Positions 1-11,891 of a stretch of 64,000 nt of DNA are shown in pieces. The first letter of the stretch is position 1; each line of letters starts with the position of its first letter. Position numbers and translations under genes: made by a program. A model generated the notes under the pieces. It had not been told where the DNA came from. It did not search any database and worked only from the letters and a program-made list of their open reading frames with translations. Where the stretch lies: contig MCGO01000030.1 of NCBI GenBank assembly GCA_002104985.1, positions 372,001-436,000 of the forward strand. Reading direction: 5' to 3'. The DNA comes from Rhizoclosmatium globosum. Lineage: Eukaryota; Chytridiomycota; Chytridiomycetes; Chytridiales; Chytriomycetaceae.

Positions 1-2394
1 GCTGCTGGATTTGCCTCATCGATATGGTTCGGGACATCACAGAAAAGGCAATCTTCCGGTAATCGGAATATTGGATCGACATATTCAACAATTGCAAAGT
101 AATTGCACAGTCCAATCTTTGTATATCTCATCAACACCTATAGAGGACCTGCTGCTTCGCTCTCTGTCGCTCAAATTCCTTTCTGTGGAGCAGCTATTGG
201 GGCTCCAAGCCTGTCAGACAAATATAAATATCCTTATTTCTGGAGAACGATGGCCGCTTCAGAAACTGGAAAACACTTTGCTCGATTATTTCAAACTTGG
301 GGAGTTACTCAAGTTGGGATCATCTATCAACGGGAAAATGAGCTTGGAACTGCCTGTACGTGATTCCTTTGCTCACTTCACTACTCTAATACGAATGCCT
401 AGTTTCGAATTTGTTTCAGGAGACATTTCAAGATGTGGACATAAATATCCCTCTCAACTTGGGTCTAAACCTGCTTTGGAAGAAAGTGCTGTCTATTACG
501 CGTATCTCTCTATACTGAATGCAAATGTGCGCTACATAATATTATCAGGCTCAAACGAGTTTGTTGGAAACCTTCTTGTTTTTCTTGGTCGCTATGGACT
601 TGTTCGTGCTGGTTATGTTTACATGTCCTACAACGATCCAACAGCGTCTTTAGACAAACATCCTGAACTGATGGACTATATGGATGGATTCGTGTTAATC
701 CAAGGTGACGCGGGGGACTTGATTAATGACCGCGTTCAGTCAGTCCACAACGCCTTCAACGCACGATTAAACATGGACATGCGGATTGAAGACTTTGTCG
801 GCTTGTTCGAACTTCCAATGGCGTTTGACTGCGTCATGATAATGCTGACTGGATTTCACAGACTTTTCCAACAGCATGGGCCTGACCTGTTAACCCAAGG
901 AAAACTCCAATCGCTCATGAATCACTCTTTATTCGAAGACGTTGGATACGATGGACTCATGTCGACTCACATGAAGCTCAACAAAAACGGCGATTTGCTG
1001 ATGCCCTTTCAACTCATGATATACGACGCAAATGAAGGGATGGTGGCATTTGGAATGACAGATATCGAAGCTAGCTATGTCACATATTATGAGAACGGTC
1101 AACTAACGTTTAACGGTGGTCTCACAACTCCTCCTTGGGATGGAAGTTATCGTGTTTTTGAACTTCCTGTCGTCAGTGTGATTCGTACAAGACTTCTTGC
1201 ATTATTCTGCGTCGGAGTAGTTTTCTGTTCTCTTGGACTGATGGGTCTCATACTACTTCGAAACAACCCAGTGATTAAGCGTGCTAGTGTCGCGCATAAC
1301 CTTTTGTTCACGTGCGCCTGCTTTATATCCTACCTGAAGTTATTATTCTACTCATTCAATCCTTCTCCGAGTAGATGCTATAACTTATGGTGGCCGTTTC
1401 CGATTTCATCGAGTATTATAATGGTATCTCTTATTTGCAAAAACCAAGTGCTATCAATTCTAGCAGATAGCCCCAAAAGAGTCAAAGGGCCAAGTACTTG
1501 TTCAAAAGTATTTCCTGGTGACAGTGATTTTATTCTCTGTATGCATCTTTTTGGTTGCTGCATGGGTAATAACGACACCTGCAAAAATCAAGCCAGTCAT
1601 AACAAACTATGGATTCTACTATCGATGTGCTTTTGGAAACAGTATAACCTCAAGCTGGTTGGAGCGCTTTGTAATTTATACCTCCTTTTCTTCATTAGCC
1701 CTTGCCGCCACAGTTCGCCGAATGTTTATCGTAAGGAAGTTTGAAATGAACGAAAGCGTTCCTATAATTCTAGTTGGCGTTGCGTTGGGACTTGAAGTAT
1801 CAATCATCAATACCATAAAAAGTTCCACAGACCCATATATGAACCTTAGCGGCGGCATTTGCGTGTTCCTCGCAACATCGAGTATTTCAGTTGCCTCGTG
1901 GGTGCAAATATATGGAAAGCGCTTGCCTCACAGCGATTAAACGCACTCAAGAAAATCAAACGCGTGTCCCAGAATTCGTTGCGCCTGCCTGGAAAGATAA
2001 TCGATCGAGGAGTTCGAAGTGTCTGGAACGCGACTCCGTCAACACACCTAGACCCATACGCTCGTCATCCTGTGACGAAGCCATCAAAGTTTCTGATTTA
2101 CAGAGCAAAGATGTCTGCACTTGAAATAGCTCCATGGTGTATTGGCGTCGTGGTTATTCATGCAATCGGGAATAGGGTTTGGATCACCCTGACAAATTCC
2201 GAACAAACATCATGTTGCAAGCTTGTCGATGAAACAAAAGTACGCGTGGAATATGCAACAGTGCATGTCTATACGCCGGACAAATCGGTGAACTTTGGTT
2301 TGAATTTGAATCAACACAACTCGCGACTGTATTCGCGTCTGAGATAAAAACGGGAGTGAGCGCTGTGATTGCTGCGAATGAAGTCAAACAATAA
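1..2394 (+). pseudogene. Decayed class C-type 7TM receptor (ANF-type ligand domain + 7tm_3), 5' end outside window
   Basis: The pieces align with the two receptor copies at 26001-32253: a ligand-binding half (CSTATG-like 'IGAPSLSDKYKYPYFWRT' around 205-250, 'FDCVMIMLTGF' around 828), a 7TM half from about 1180 to 1930, and a cytoplasmic tail whose last helix lies at about 2290-2394. The tail ends at TAA 2392-2394. An intron with GT at 356 and AG at 419 is visible. The frame changes repeatedly without introns: several times in the first 100 bp, near 420-480, near 1465-1480 and near 2270. Joining the visible splice sites also gives a TGA. Class C receptors bind small ligands through a bilobed extracellular domain and signal through G proteins. 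This copy is read as a pseudogene, with consensus error as the alternative. Family call is firm, non-functionality less so. Confidence 0.7.
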
Positions 2395-2446
2395 AGTTTT
2401 GGGTTTAAGAAATTCTGTGGGAAACTCAAGCACCTGTCAAAAATCG

Positions 2447-3433
2447 ATGGGGTTTGGATTAAGGCCGGCTGGAAACGATGGGTACTGGGGGTAAGCATCG
2501 GCATCCTGAAGTCAAAGCGTAACTTAACTTAAACAGACCCGTAACGAGCACGCTTGATTGGTGTGAAGAGAACTACGTCGTCAGCGAATTCCTTGGGGAA
2601 TTCTGGAACTCGGTCTCGTGCTCATTTCATATCATCGCAAGCATCTGTGGAATAGTATGTTTGTACCGACTCGACGTCTCTGAAATGCGGGATACGTTTC
2701 GTTTGCCAGTATAGCAGTGATTGGTCTTGGCTCATTCCTATTTCATGGATCTCTTTGGTAACCCGCATTGTGAGTATAATGGCACTAATCATACTCAAGG
2801 TTTGAAGCGCAGATGATGGACGAGTTACCGATGGTTTTCGTAAGCTTCCTCATTCCATGTGATAACGTGTTAGTAATACTAAATCACCAACAGGGGATGT
2901 GCATCCAACTGTTTTGCATACTCACAATCTTTCCTTCTTCAAAACGACGGAATCACGTAATAATAGCCACCCTGTCCCTATTTGCGACAACGTTCACACT
3001 TCTTTATCTGTATTCCAAAAATCCATTATTCCACGAAGCTTGTTTTGGTCTACTCGTCGCTCTTACAGCCGTAGTACTTCCGTATCAAATCAGGTCATTG
3101 TCAAAGTCTGAGCCTGATACCAACGCGTGGCGGCTGTACATGATATCTCTTCTCAGTTTTCTGGGTGGTTGGGCTCTGTGGTTGTTTGAAAACACACACT
3201 GTGAAGCTTTGAGAGGGATCAGGAATCGCTTGGGATATCCGTTACGTGTGGTTACAGAGTTTCATGCGTTATATTGGCATTTTGGTACGGTTCTGAGCGT
3301 ATATTCCAGTAATTTACTCGTTTGTTACCTGAGAATAAAGGCGGCTGGGAAGGTTGCCGTGAATGTTCAGTGGAACTGGCATATATGTGGATGGTTGAGC
3401 AAGAATGAAAATGTAAAATCAAAACAATGTTGA
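2447..3433 (+). CDS. Alkaline ceramidase, copy 1 (one-base frameshift)
   Basis: Predicted membrane amidase that hydrolyses ceramide to sphingoid base and fatty acid in ER/Golgi. Four exons: 2447-2490, 2537-2757, 2800-2839 and 2894-3433, all with GT-AG borders in the same places as copy 2. The N-terminal 'DWCEENY' signature is at about 2556. The metal/catalytic motifs of the ceramidase family are present: S-x3-H in 'GSFLFHGSL', D in 'MDELPM' and H-x3-H in 'HALYWHFG'. Several hydrophobic segments follow. Between about 2696 and 2706 the frame moves by one base relative to copy 2, with equal residue spacing on both sides, so one base is missing. As written the protein would stop at the TAG near 2714. 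It is either a young pseudogene or a consensus error. Confidence 0.75.
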
Positions 3434-3498
3434 GAATAAATCGTCAATAAAAGTTGTACTGCTGGTTGATCTTGGGGCGGGATATTTCGTTGCTGAAA

Positions 3499-4527
3499 AT
3501 GTCCCTTCATTCACTTCCAAAGGGCAACGATGGACACTGGGGGTGAATATCGCCTCTTATCATTCCTGAAGCATTGAATTTGGTCTCTTCCCTAAATGCA
3601 GACCCGTGACCAGTACAATTGACTGGTGTGAAGAGAATTACGTTGTATCACCATACTTTGCCGAATTCTACAACTCTTTATCCTCGCTCTTCTATGTCGT
3701 AGCCATGATAAACGGAATAAGATACTTGAACGATATCGGCGTTAAGGAGTGGAGAGGGTATCTGGCCTTCTTGAGTACTGGCATAATTGGAGTCGGGAGC
3801 TTTCTCTTCCACGGCTCGCTGAAGTGAGTTCTCTAATACATGCCACAGAATTGCGTATTGAATTCTCGCAATAGGTTTCGTAATCAGATGCTGGATGAGC
3901 TCCCGATGGTGTTTGTGAGTGGCAGTCAATTAAGAGATTCGTCGCTTACGCCCAATGAACGTGCAGGGGATCTGTATGCAACTGTATAATATGCTCCTTA
4001 TATTTCCAGAGTCGTCAAAGTATTCTTCTATTTATTCGGTTCTCTTGACGGCGTGTGCATCCTCAATCTGTATCGCCTATCTGGCTTATCCCGACCCCAT
4101 GTTCCACGAAATAATGTTTGGCAGCTTGGTCGCATGGGTAACATTCTTGAATCCGTGGCAGATTTGGGGCATGACAAAAACCCATACTCATCTTCAAAAA
4201 CGATTCCCATCAATCTGGAGGCTGTACGCATTGGGTGTATTGAGTTTCTTGGGCGCTTGGATATTTTGGATGATTGAAAACGCTAATTGCAAGCTATTGC
4301 GGACCGTTAGGAACGAGTGGGGATTCCCTGTTTCGGTGCTGACCCAGTTCCACGCATTCTATTGGCATTTTGGAACTTGTCTGAGCGTGTTTGCAACAAA
4401 TTTGAGGGTTGGATACTTGAGTGAGCTTGCAAAGGGACGAGATGACGTGTTTTTGAAATTTTGGTTTATTTTCCCTTGGTTGGAGGTTGAAAAGGGGGCA
4501 AGGAAAGGGTTCAAGAAACAGGCATAA
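3499..4527 (+). CDS. Alkaline ceramidase, copy 2 (intact)
   Basis: Intact tandem duplicate of the preceding gene and likely the functional one. Exons 3499-3542, 3602-3823, 3875-3914 and 3967-4527 join in frame with GT-AG borders. The start ATG at 3499 gives a 14-codon first exon ending in the sequence GHWG, which joins to PVTSTIDWCEENY as in known alkaline ceramidases. Catalytic signatures: 'GSFLFHGSL' (Ser, His), 'MLDELPM' (Asp) and 'HAFYWHFG' (His pair). About seven hydrophobic segments are expected. The role is sphingolipid turnover: ceramide to sphingosine/phytosphingosine, a source of long-chain-base signals. It lies 65 bp downstream of copy 1 with the same exon phases, so the pair arose by tandem duplication. 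Confidence 0.88.
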
Positions 4528-4660
4528 AGTAAGACTCATTTCTATAATTGGACAACCGTGTGCCATTGCGCATGGAAATCTACTTGACCACTATTCCGCA
4601 AAGCCTGGTTGGTTTGAATTCGAAAGATCTCAAGTCACCATTTTCACTCAAATTGAACCA

Positions 4661-6752
4661 ATGCCGTCTTGCCGTCGCTGCCACGCAAAGAAGCTCAAGT
4701 GCAGTCCTGGAACCACGGAACATTCCTGTGCTAAATGCGAACAATTGGGGCTTCTCTGCGAATACCCCGTCAAATGGAAGGCGTGCATCCACTGCCACAC
4801 TGCCAAAAGAAGTGTGCCCAGGCCCCGGATTCACGATCCTGTCTTCGATGCATCGCATTGGCACTGGCCTGTTTTGCAAGGACAGAGGGCTCAGACGAGG
4901 CTCTGATCAATGAACTGGAACAAACAACTGGCACTCAAACGAAACCTTCTCGATTGAAAACAACCGAGCCAATCTATCGCCGATCGACAACATGGATGTG
5001 GCACATTCGTATCTCGGCTCAGTGCAGCAAGGACATCTCCTTCTATTCAATCTCAACATCAGTCCTGCAATCCTTTGTACCACCTCCAAACAAAAACTTG
5101 GACATCGAAGATCAAGATCTGCTTCCGACTATTGAAGACTGGAAACTGGTGTTCAACTATCTCACGAAGAATGGCACGGTCTACCCACAAGCTGCAAGCT
5201 TCGACGCGGAAATCATGTTATCTAATTATTTTAATAAACCCGCTGAACTACGGTTAGTGTTAAAATTTGATAATGCTGTATTAAATGACCACATTTTAGC
5301 TTAATTCTATGCTGCTGGGCGCTCTATCAAAATCAGAGAGATGAAGACTCTGCAATGAAATACTTTGATAGAGCAAGAAAGGCTTTGAGTCAAGCAACTC
5401 TAGCACCCTCGCTCGATTTGCTGATTACATATAATCTAATATGTGACTTCGCGATAAGTACGTAATGTTTTTATGAAGAGAAGTACATATTAAATTACTC
5501 TTTGGTACAGCTCTAGGAAAGCCATACATTACCGAACAGTTCCTCCTCAATGCAATGAAAGTCATCAAAGCAATTCAATTAGATGTAGATCCAGATGATA
5601 CACCAAGCCTCGGCATCTTACAGTTCGCCAAAAGGAAGAACGCCGCCGAGCTTTTTGGTACTGCTTTCGAAGCTACTTGTCGCTGTTGCATGTCTCGCCG
5701 AGCCATTCACAAGCTCCAATATCGTTTGATAAAGTTAAAGTTCCGGGCCAGGTGTATGATCCACTGCCAGTATTCTCCGAGTACGAAAAGACGTTGAAAG
5801 CACAACTGCAAATACTGGAAGTACTTGGCTTCATCAAAGAGATGTGGGCAATCCCACCCATTCATGCACACGACTTATTTTCATCGGTCGACTCGCTATC
5901 AATCATCAACTCGAAAATCATGAGCTTAGCAGCCAATATAGACTCGCTTATTCCAAAGCATTTCTTGCTTTCTTTCGATGATCCGGAAGATATAAGTGTT
6001 CCGGAACAATTTCGCATCATTTCTCAGACAGTGTCCAGTCAAGAAAATCTGTGCTCTCTCAACATGTCATACCTCTCCAGCATTTCAATCCTATATCGAC
6101 CCATCATATTCCTCACCGCTCTACCGTCGTGTCGCCCTCAATTCTTAAGCCCTTCGCACCGAAATATTATCATTAACGCAACCAATACTGTCACGGAAAT
6201 GGCTTTACGAGTCGGATGCTTATTCAAATTTGCCCACGCAATGATTCAAAACAGCCAAACATTTCGAAAGAAGATGCCCACTTATTCGACGTCTTTTATG
6301 CAACCTACGAAGTCTTTGAATCATTTGTTTGTGGATGGTTTTGCAATTGTCGGATGGATCCTGCGTGGCTGCCCTACCTTCGATATGGCGAGACAAACAC
6401 ACCTGAATTGAGGTTTCGGATAAGGTACCTGCTGGATTCATATGCCAATGTCGCAGTTTATCAAACAACGATTCCTTGAGGAAAACGATGTATGCAATGT
6501 TGGATGAGATGGAGAAGTGGCCAGGACGGGTAAGAGACGGCCAGTTTCTGGGGAGATGAGATTGGCGAGATGGATCTTGTTGAACTGAAAATGATCTATC
6601 CGTATTTGCAAAATAGGGAAGAGAAGGAGAAGACGGTTATAAGTGAGCCATATTGTTTCTTGGGATTGCTCGGAATGGATGTAGGGAGTAAGCTGCGGTG
6701 GAAAGGGAGAAGCGAGGATTCGTGGAGGCTATTTTGGAAAATGAATGCATAG
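4661..6752 (+). pseudogene. Twin-Zn2Cys6 transcription factor, copy A (multiple frameshifts)
   Basis: Starts at ATG 4661 with a first C-x2-C-x6-C-x8-C-x2-C-x6-C cluster, immediately followed by a second one. The second is broken by a one-base change near 4805. The body aligns throughout with copies B, D and E: acidic 'IEDQDLLPT' block, 'AASFDAE..LSNYF', intron after 'PAELR' (GT 5253), the block 'YFDRARKAL', second intron ending at 5511, 'DVDPDD', and the C-terminal 'RSEDSWRLFWKMNA' ending at 6752. Further one-base shifts lie near 5612, 6262, 6476 and 6515. At least five shifts indicate a pseudogene if the sequence is right. When intact, this family should be a nuclear DNA-binding regulator with a fungal_trans-type middle region. 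Closest relative in the window is copy B, 437 bp downstream. Confidence 0.75.
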
Positions 6753-7189
6753 AATCTAGTGCGACAGAAGCAATATATTTAAGTTGATGTAAATTTCTTA
6801 ATTTTCAGAACATTCCCCTAAATGAAATGACACACATTTCAATCAGACTTGCTAATTCTGCTGAAAATTCTGGACAGCTGAAAATAAATTATTTCGGTCC
6901 ACAAGGCATCCAGACAAGTATTTTGATACGGTTTTTTACTTTTCCTATTTTTAAGTTGAAGTTACTTCTCCTTCTTTCATCGTTGAAAAGGGGAAAGGGT
7001 TCAAGAAAGGGAAATCAGCGTGCACCCTTTCACGTTTATGATCACAGAACAGATCGACTATTTGAGACATAGTTGTTGACATCACATGAAACAAATGTAC
7101 AAATTAAGCAAATTGCAATGTCTTAAGTAACGTATGCCTTAGCTGCTATGTACTTCTGGCCTGATAAATTTTTAAATTGAATTGAGGTG
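6753..7189. other. A-B intergenic region with relic of ceramidase 3' end
   Basis: No convincing gene. At about 6988-7010 it holds a purine-rich stretch sharing GTTGAAAAGGGG and AAAGGGTTCAAGAAA with the last codons of ceramidase copy 2 (about 4486-4520), which lies just upstream of copy A. The block is therefore probably the copied tail of that neighbour, carried along when A/B duplicated. The rest is the AT-rich promoter side of copy B. Confidence 0.5.
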
Positions 7190-9283
7190 ATGCCATCTTG
7201 CCTCCGCTGCAACGCCAAGAAGATCAAGTGCAGTCCTGGCACAGTTGAATCTTCTTGCGCCAAATGTGAACAAGCAGGAGAACTCTGTGAGTACGGCCCT
7301 TTCAAATGGAAGTCATGTCTGCACTGTCACAACGCCAAAAAGAAGTGTGCCCAAGCCCCAGACGGAAGATCTTGTATTCGATGCATCAATTTGACTCTAG
7401 CTTGCATCCCAAGAACAGAGGGTTCCAACCAAGGTGCCATTCCACCACAATTGACTGGGTCTGAGTCGAACTCAGATGGGGCTTTCAACTCAATTGACAA
7501 CGAGTTGGCTGAACTGACAACGATTTACAGTATGGAAATGCCGCATTCGTATCTTGGTCTCAATGTTGCAAGGACTTCTCCCTTTGTTTGCTTCACTGGC
7601 ACAGGCCACGTCCAGCACCCTTCTTTTGTACCAACCAATGAGTGCGACATCGAAGATCCAGATCTGCTACCAACATATGCTGATTGGGAACTGGTGTTCA
7701 ATTATCTCACAAAAGATGGCACCGTATATCCACAAGCAGCGAGCTTTGATGCCGAAGCCATCTTATCGAACTATTTTCATAAACCTGCCGAACTTCGGTA
7801 AGTACGATTTTCCAATCTAGTTGATAGTGGTTCACCTTGCTGGTAGCTTAATTTTATGCTGTTGGGCACTCTATCAAAACAAGAACGATGAAGACTCAGC
7901 CATGGCATACTTTGACAGAGCAAGAAAGGCTTTATCTCGTTCGGATTTGACGCCTTCACTGGACCTGCTATTACGTATAACCTCATTTGTGATTCTTGTA
8001 AGGCGCTTGGATAGAATTAATGATTGTCTTGGTACAGCATTAGGAAAACCATACATTACTGAGCAGTTTCTACTCAATGCGATCCACGTAATTAAAGAGA
8101 TTCAATTGGATGTAGATCCAGATGACACTCCTGGCCTCGAGCACCTTACAGTTCGCCAAAAGAAGAACGTCGCCGCGCTTTCTGGTACTGCTTTCGAAGC
8201 TACTTGTCGCTTTTGCATGTCTCGCCGAATCACTCACAATCTCAGATATCTTTTGATAAAGTCAAAGTTCCGAGCCAAGTTTATGCACCACATCCATTAT
8301 TTTCCGAGTATGAAAAATCTTTGAAAGTCCAGCTGCAAATTATGGAAGTGATTGGTTCCATCAAAGAAAAGTGGTCAAATCCACCACACCGCGCGTTCGA
8401 GAAATTCTCAACGGGGAACTTTTTATCAATTATCAGTTCTGAAACCAAGGATCTAGCAATGAGTGTTGATGCTGCAATCCCTACAAATCACCTACTTTTG
8501 TTTGAGAATCCCGAAGAAATCAGTATGTCAGAGCAAATTCGATTCATTTCTCAAACTTTGTCAAGTCAAGAGAATCTATGCTCTTTGACCATGTATTATC
8601 TTTCAAGTGTTTGCATGGTATATCGGCCAATCATGTTTCTTACTTCTCTTCCATCATTCCGTCCTAAGTTTTTAAGCAATGCGGATCGAAACGTCATTCT
8701 GTACGCACTGAATTTGGTCGCCGATACGGCAATTCGAATTGGGGTATTATTTGAGTTTGCACATAAAGTCGCTCACGGTTTTACGGATGTCTCAAAGAGA
8801 GACGTTCACCTATTTGATGTATTCTACGCGACAAACGAAGCCTTTGAAGCGTTTCTATGCGTTTGGTTTATTTGTTGCCGAACGCATGAGGATTGGGCCA
8901 GGTTTGTAGACATTAAAAACCTTAATTCATTTGAGAGAAGACTTCGGATGCGGTATTTACTTGATTCGTACCAAAATGTCGCGGTATATACAATTGTGGT
9001 TCCATTGCGCAAAACTATGTACGCAATGTTGGATGAGATGGAGGAGGTAGCGAGGACGGGTAAGAGACGGCCAGTTTCTGGTGGAGAAGAGATTGGAGAG
9101 ATGGATCTTGTGCAACTGAAGATAATTTATCCATATTTACAAGGGACGGAAGAGAAGGAGAAAACAGTTATAAGCGAGCCTTATTGTTTCTTGGGCTTGC
9201 TAGGAATGGACGTTGGAGGCACGTTACATTGGAAAGGAAGAAGTGAGGATTCCTGGAGGCTATTTTGGAAGATGAATGCATAA
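7190..9283 (+). CDS. Twin-Zn2Cys6 transcription factor, copy B (two frameshifts)
   Basis: ATG 7190 gives two complete zinc clusters back to back: Cys at residues 4, 7, 14, 23, 26 and 33, then a second C-x2-C-x6-C-x8-C-x2-C-x6-C starting about 10 residues later, each with the usual basic residues between Cys 2 and 3. An acidic spacer and the 'DLLPTYADWELVFNYL' block follow. Introns lie after 'PAELR' (GT 7799, AG 7849) and before 'LGKPYITEQF' (AG 8038). The last 360 codons (8204-9283) are open to the TAA. One-base losses are needed near 7968 and near 8160, the second in an A-run, to keep the alignment with copies A, D and G. Nuclear regulator by family; target genes cannot be read from the sequence. 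Confidence 0.75.
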
Positions 9284-9956
9284 CTTCTACAAATCGTCTC
9301 TCTTTTCTTTTCTTTCTCTCCATTTTTAGTTTATCGAATTTGATGCTCGTGTCACTTTCATCTGAAGTAGCACCGCCTTCGCAGGTCACATCCACTGACG
9401 CCCTTCTCTTTCTCAATGGCGATAATGTGGGAACAGTGACACATGTTTCTGCGGAGGGCGGACGGGTGCTTATCCAAGTGGCGGGTGCGTTGTTGTTTGA
9501 GCTGTCTTTCACAGCAAACGATTAAACCATTAAACCATTAAACCATTAAACCAGATAAGTGGTGGACATTTGACTCGAGTGTGCGAGGAAGCAGAGCCAG
9601 TGCGAATGAGGTTTGACAGGCCTTTACCCAAACCAACAAACTAATCGATTCAAACAAAGGTTTCCCTCGCAAGTCAAACGTCCTTTGCCACCCTCAAAAA
9701 CCTTTCTTCTTCTGCCTCGAACCTTCTTCTTTCGCATTTGAAGGCGCCCTTCTCGCTGGTCGCCTCTTTTCAAATCAGAAACGTCGATGCTTTTGCGCCG
9801 TTGAAAGTCGCGCCACCGTGGCCGCTGCGCCCGGTCGTCCAATCAAATTTGACTCCGAATCAACTGGATCCAATTCTGAGGCAACGCCGGGTTTCGGTAC
9901 ACGTCGGCGGTCAGGTGCTTCCCTCGCACTCCTCTGCTTCACAGGCCTCCCATTCA
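9284..9956. other. Promoter/5' region of the GATA gene, with short direct repeat
   Basis: No convincing gene; small open frames here have low-quality composition and no homology that I recognise. A short tandem array of TAAACCAT (about 8 bp x 3.5) lies at 9523-9552. CT-rich tracts follow up to 9735. An open frame without ATG continues from 9738 into the GATA gene, so an upstream 5' coding exon is possible. Confidence 0.45.
9523..9552. repeat. Short tandem repeat, unit about TAAACCAT
   Basis: Three to four head-to-tail copies of an 8-bp unit, just downstream of copy B and upstream of the GATA gene. Probably a microsatellite. Confidence 0.7.
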
Positions 9957-11820
9957 ATGCCGGCTGTCCACGCAACAACCCAAAGTCACAAACTGGCTCT
10001 TGGATTTTCTCCAACTCCTCTGAAACCGATGCCTCAAAACGAGGAACCAGAATCGTTGAAACTGGAATCTTCAGAATCACTCATTCCTTCAACCGATGCT
10101 CTACCTGGCTCTTCTGCTTCTTCTTCTACTTTACAGCCCTCTCAGTCTCGTAAACGTCCTCGAACCCTCGCTTCAGCTTCAGCTTCTTCCTCGGCTCCCT
10201 CCACCGACTTACTATCACACCCAACCACTCACCAAACTGACGCGTCTTCTGTCATTTCTCATCCCCCACCTTCAAAGAAAAAGAAACCGTCTTCATCAAA
10301 GCCTTCGTATTCCGATACTACCAATCAACATCAACAATACCAATCCCGTAAAAAGAGTGTTTCTTCATCCTCATCAACATCTTCCACCGACTCTCTAGCT
10401 CCCATTCCGCTGGATTCTTTGGATTCTTCCATGTATTCTGCCCCTCCGCCATCAGTCTTGCCTATTCCGCTACCAATTCCAATCTTGGATATTCCTTCCC
10501 TTCCACTTCCCACAGCCTCATCTTCTTCTTCGTCTTCTGCGTCAATCGCTCTCAAGGAAAGAGAAAAAGAAAAAGAAAAGGAAGAGAAAGAGTTGAAGGA
10601 GAAGGACGAAAGGGAACGTGAGATGGTTCGAATGCGTGAAGCATTGGAGGCGAGAGAAGAGATGGAAAGAATTGAAAAGGCGAGGGAAGAAAAAGAGAGA
10701 CATGAAAGAGAGGAAAGAGAGAGACAAGAGCGTGCCTCAAAGGAGAGAGAATTGCTGGAGAGGGAGTTGAGAGAGAAACAAGAAAAGGAGAGATTGGAAC
10801 AAGAAAAGCTGTTGAAGGAACGACAACGAGTAGAGGAACAAGAAAGACGTTCCAAAGAGGAAGCTCAGGCATTGGCGAAAGCGGAGGCAGAACGGTTAGC
10901 AATGTTGGAAACGGTTTTGAGTGAAGTAGTTGACCGGGCCGTGAACGAGGCGACGGTTAAACTCACCGCTGAAAATGTCCCTGAAAATACCGTCATTGCG
11001 CTCGAAGCAGTCAACTTGCTGGAGATGGCAGGAAATGGGCAAGTCAATGAAGCACTTCAACTGCAGGAGCCACAAGACGTGGAAATGGGCGAATCTCAAC
11101 AGTCGGAAGCTATCATCGCGGAATCTACGCCGATATCTGATATTCCTGTTGCCTACGAAGCCATGGTTGTTGACAACGTGCCTGAATCTTCTGAAGAATC
11201 ACAGTCACTACTGTTGCAAACTGAACCTCTCCCGATGAACGATCCTCCAGTGCAAGTTGAAACGGAAGCTCCAGCTTTGCAAGCGGATGCTTCCATCCAG
11301 GAACCACATTCGTACCATCAATCGGAAGCCATTACGTTGATCGAACCAAATCAACTTGGCGAACAGCAACAATCTGTCATTGAAACATCTTCACTGAATC
11401 ATGTACAACAACTACAACAATTTATCCACGAATCTTCCACTGTCGAACCTCTGGAATCAACACTCGAAGAAGGCGAAATGCCAGAACCTCCAAAACCTCC
11501 ACAAGTACCGACTACTGCCACGGTACCTACATCTTCCACATCCGCGAGACCCCGTCGCAGTGCCGGAACATCCCGTCCACGCAGCAACTCGATTCCACAG
11601 TCAGATGTGAGCGATACAGACCCCCTGAAATCCATGACGGAAGAAGGAGACAAGAAGTGTGTGACGTGCGGTGCAACGAATACGCCAATGTGGAGACGCG
11701 GGCCATTAGGTAAGATTGTGAGAGTTTTTGGTGTCTTAAGCTCTAACGGCTTGCTTCTCAGGTGCTGGAACGCTTTGCAATGCTTGTGGCGTGAAATGGA
11801 GTAAAAAGGGGGCGAAATAA
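9957..11820 (+). CDS. GATA-type zinc-finger transcription factor
   Basis: One GATA finger, C-x2-C-x18-C-x2-C, sits at the extreme C-terminus. It is split by an intron (11710-11761): 'CVTCGATNTPMWRRGPLG' before it and 'AGTLCNACG' after it, then only about ten residues including 'KWSKKGAK' and TAA at 11818-11820. Upstream are Ser/Pro/Thr-rich low-complexity sequence, a very charged Glu/Lys/Arg segment (about 10550-10920, predicted long helix or coiled coil) and an acidic Gln/Glu/Pro region. The first in-frame ATG is at 9957, but the frame is open upstream to 9738, so the true start may lie in an earlier exon. Nuclear DNA-binding regulator of WGATAR sites. The very short tail after the finger lacks the longer basic extension common in GATA factors. 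Confidence 0.85.
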
Positions 11821-11891
11821 AATCTGTACTTTACAAAACAGTCACGAACCCTTCTTGGCTTGGAGACCTCCCCGATTTCTGAAGAAGAAAA

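Noticed and set aside
9265..9525. 86-codon frame after copy B
   Set aside because: Overlaps the end of copy B in another frame; no family similarity, and the downstream part is probably untranslated region.
10331..10902. Minus-strand frames of 116 and 174 codons opposite the GATA gene
   Set aside because: Antisense shadows of the Glu/Lys/Arg-rich segment; composition is almost pure Ser/Leu/Phe.
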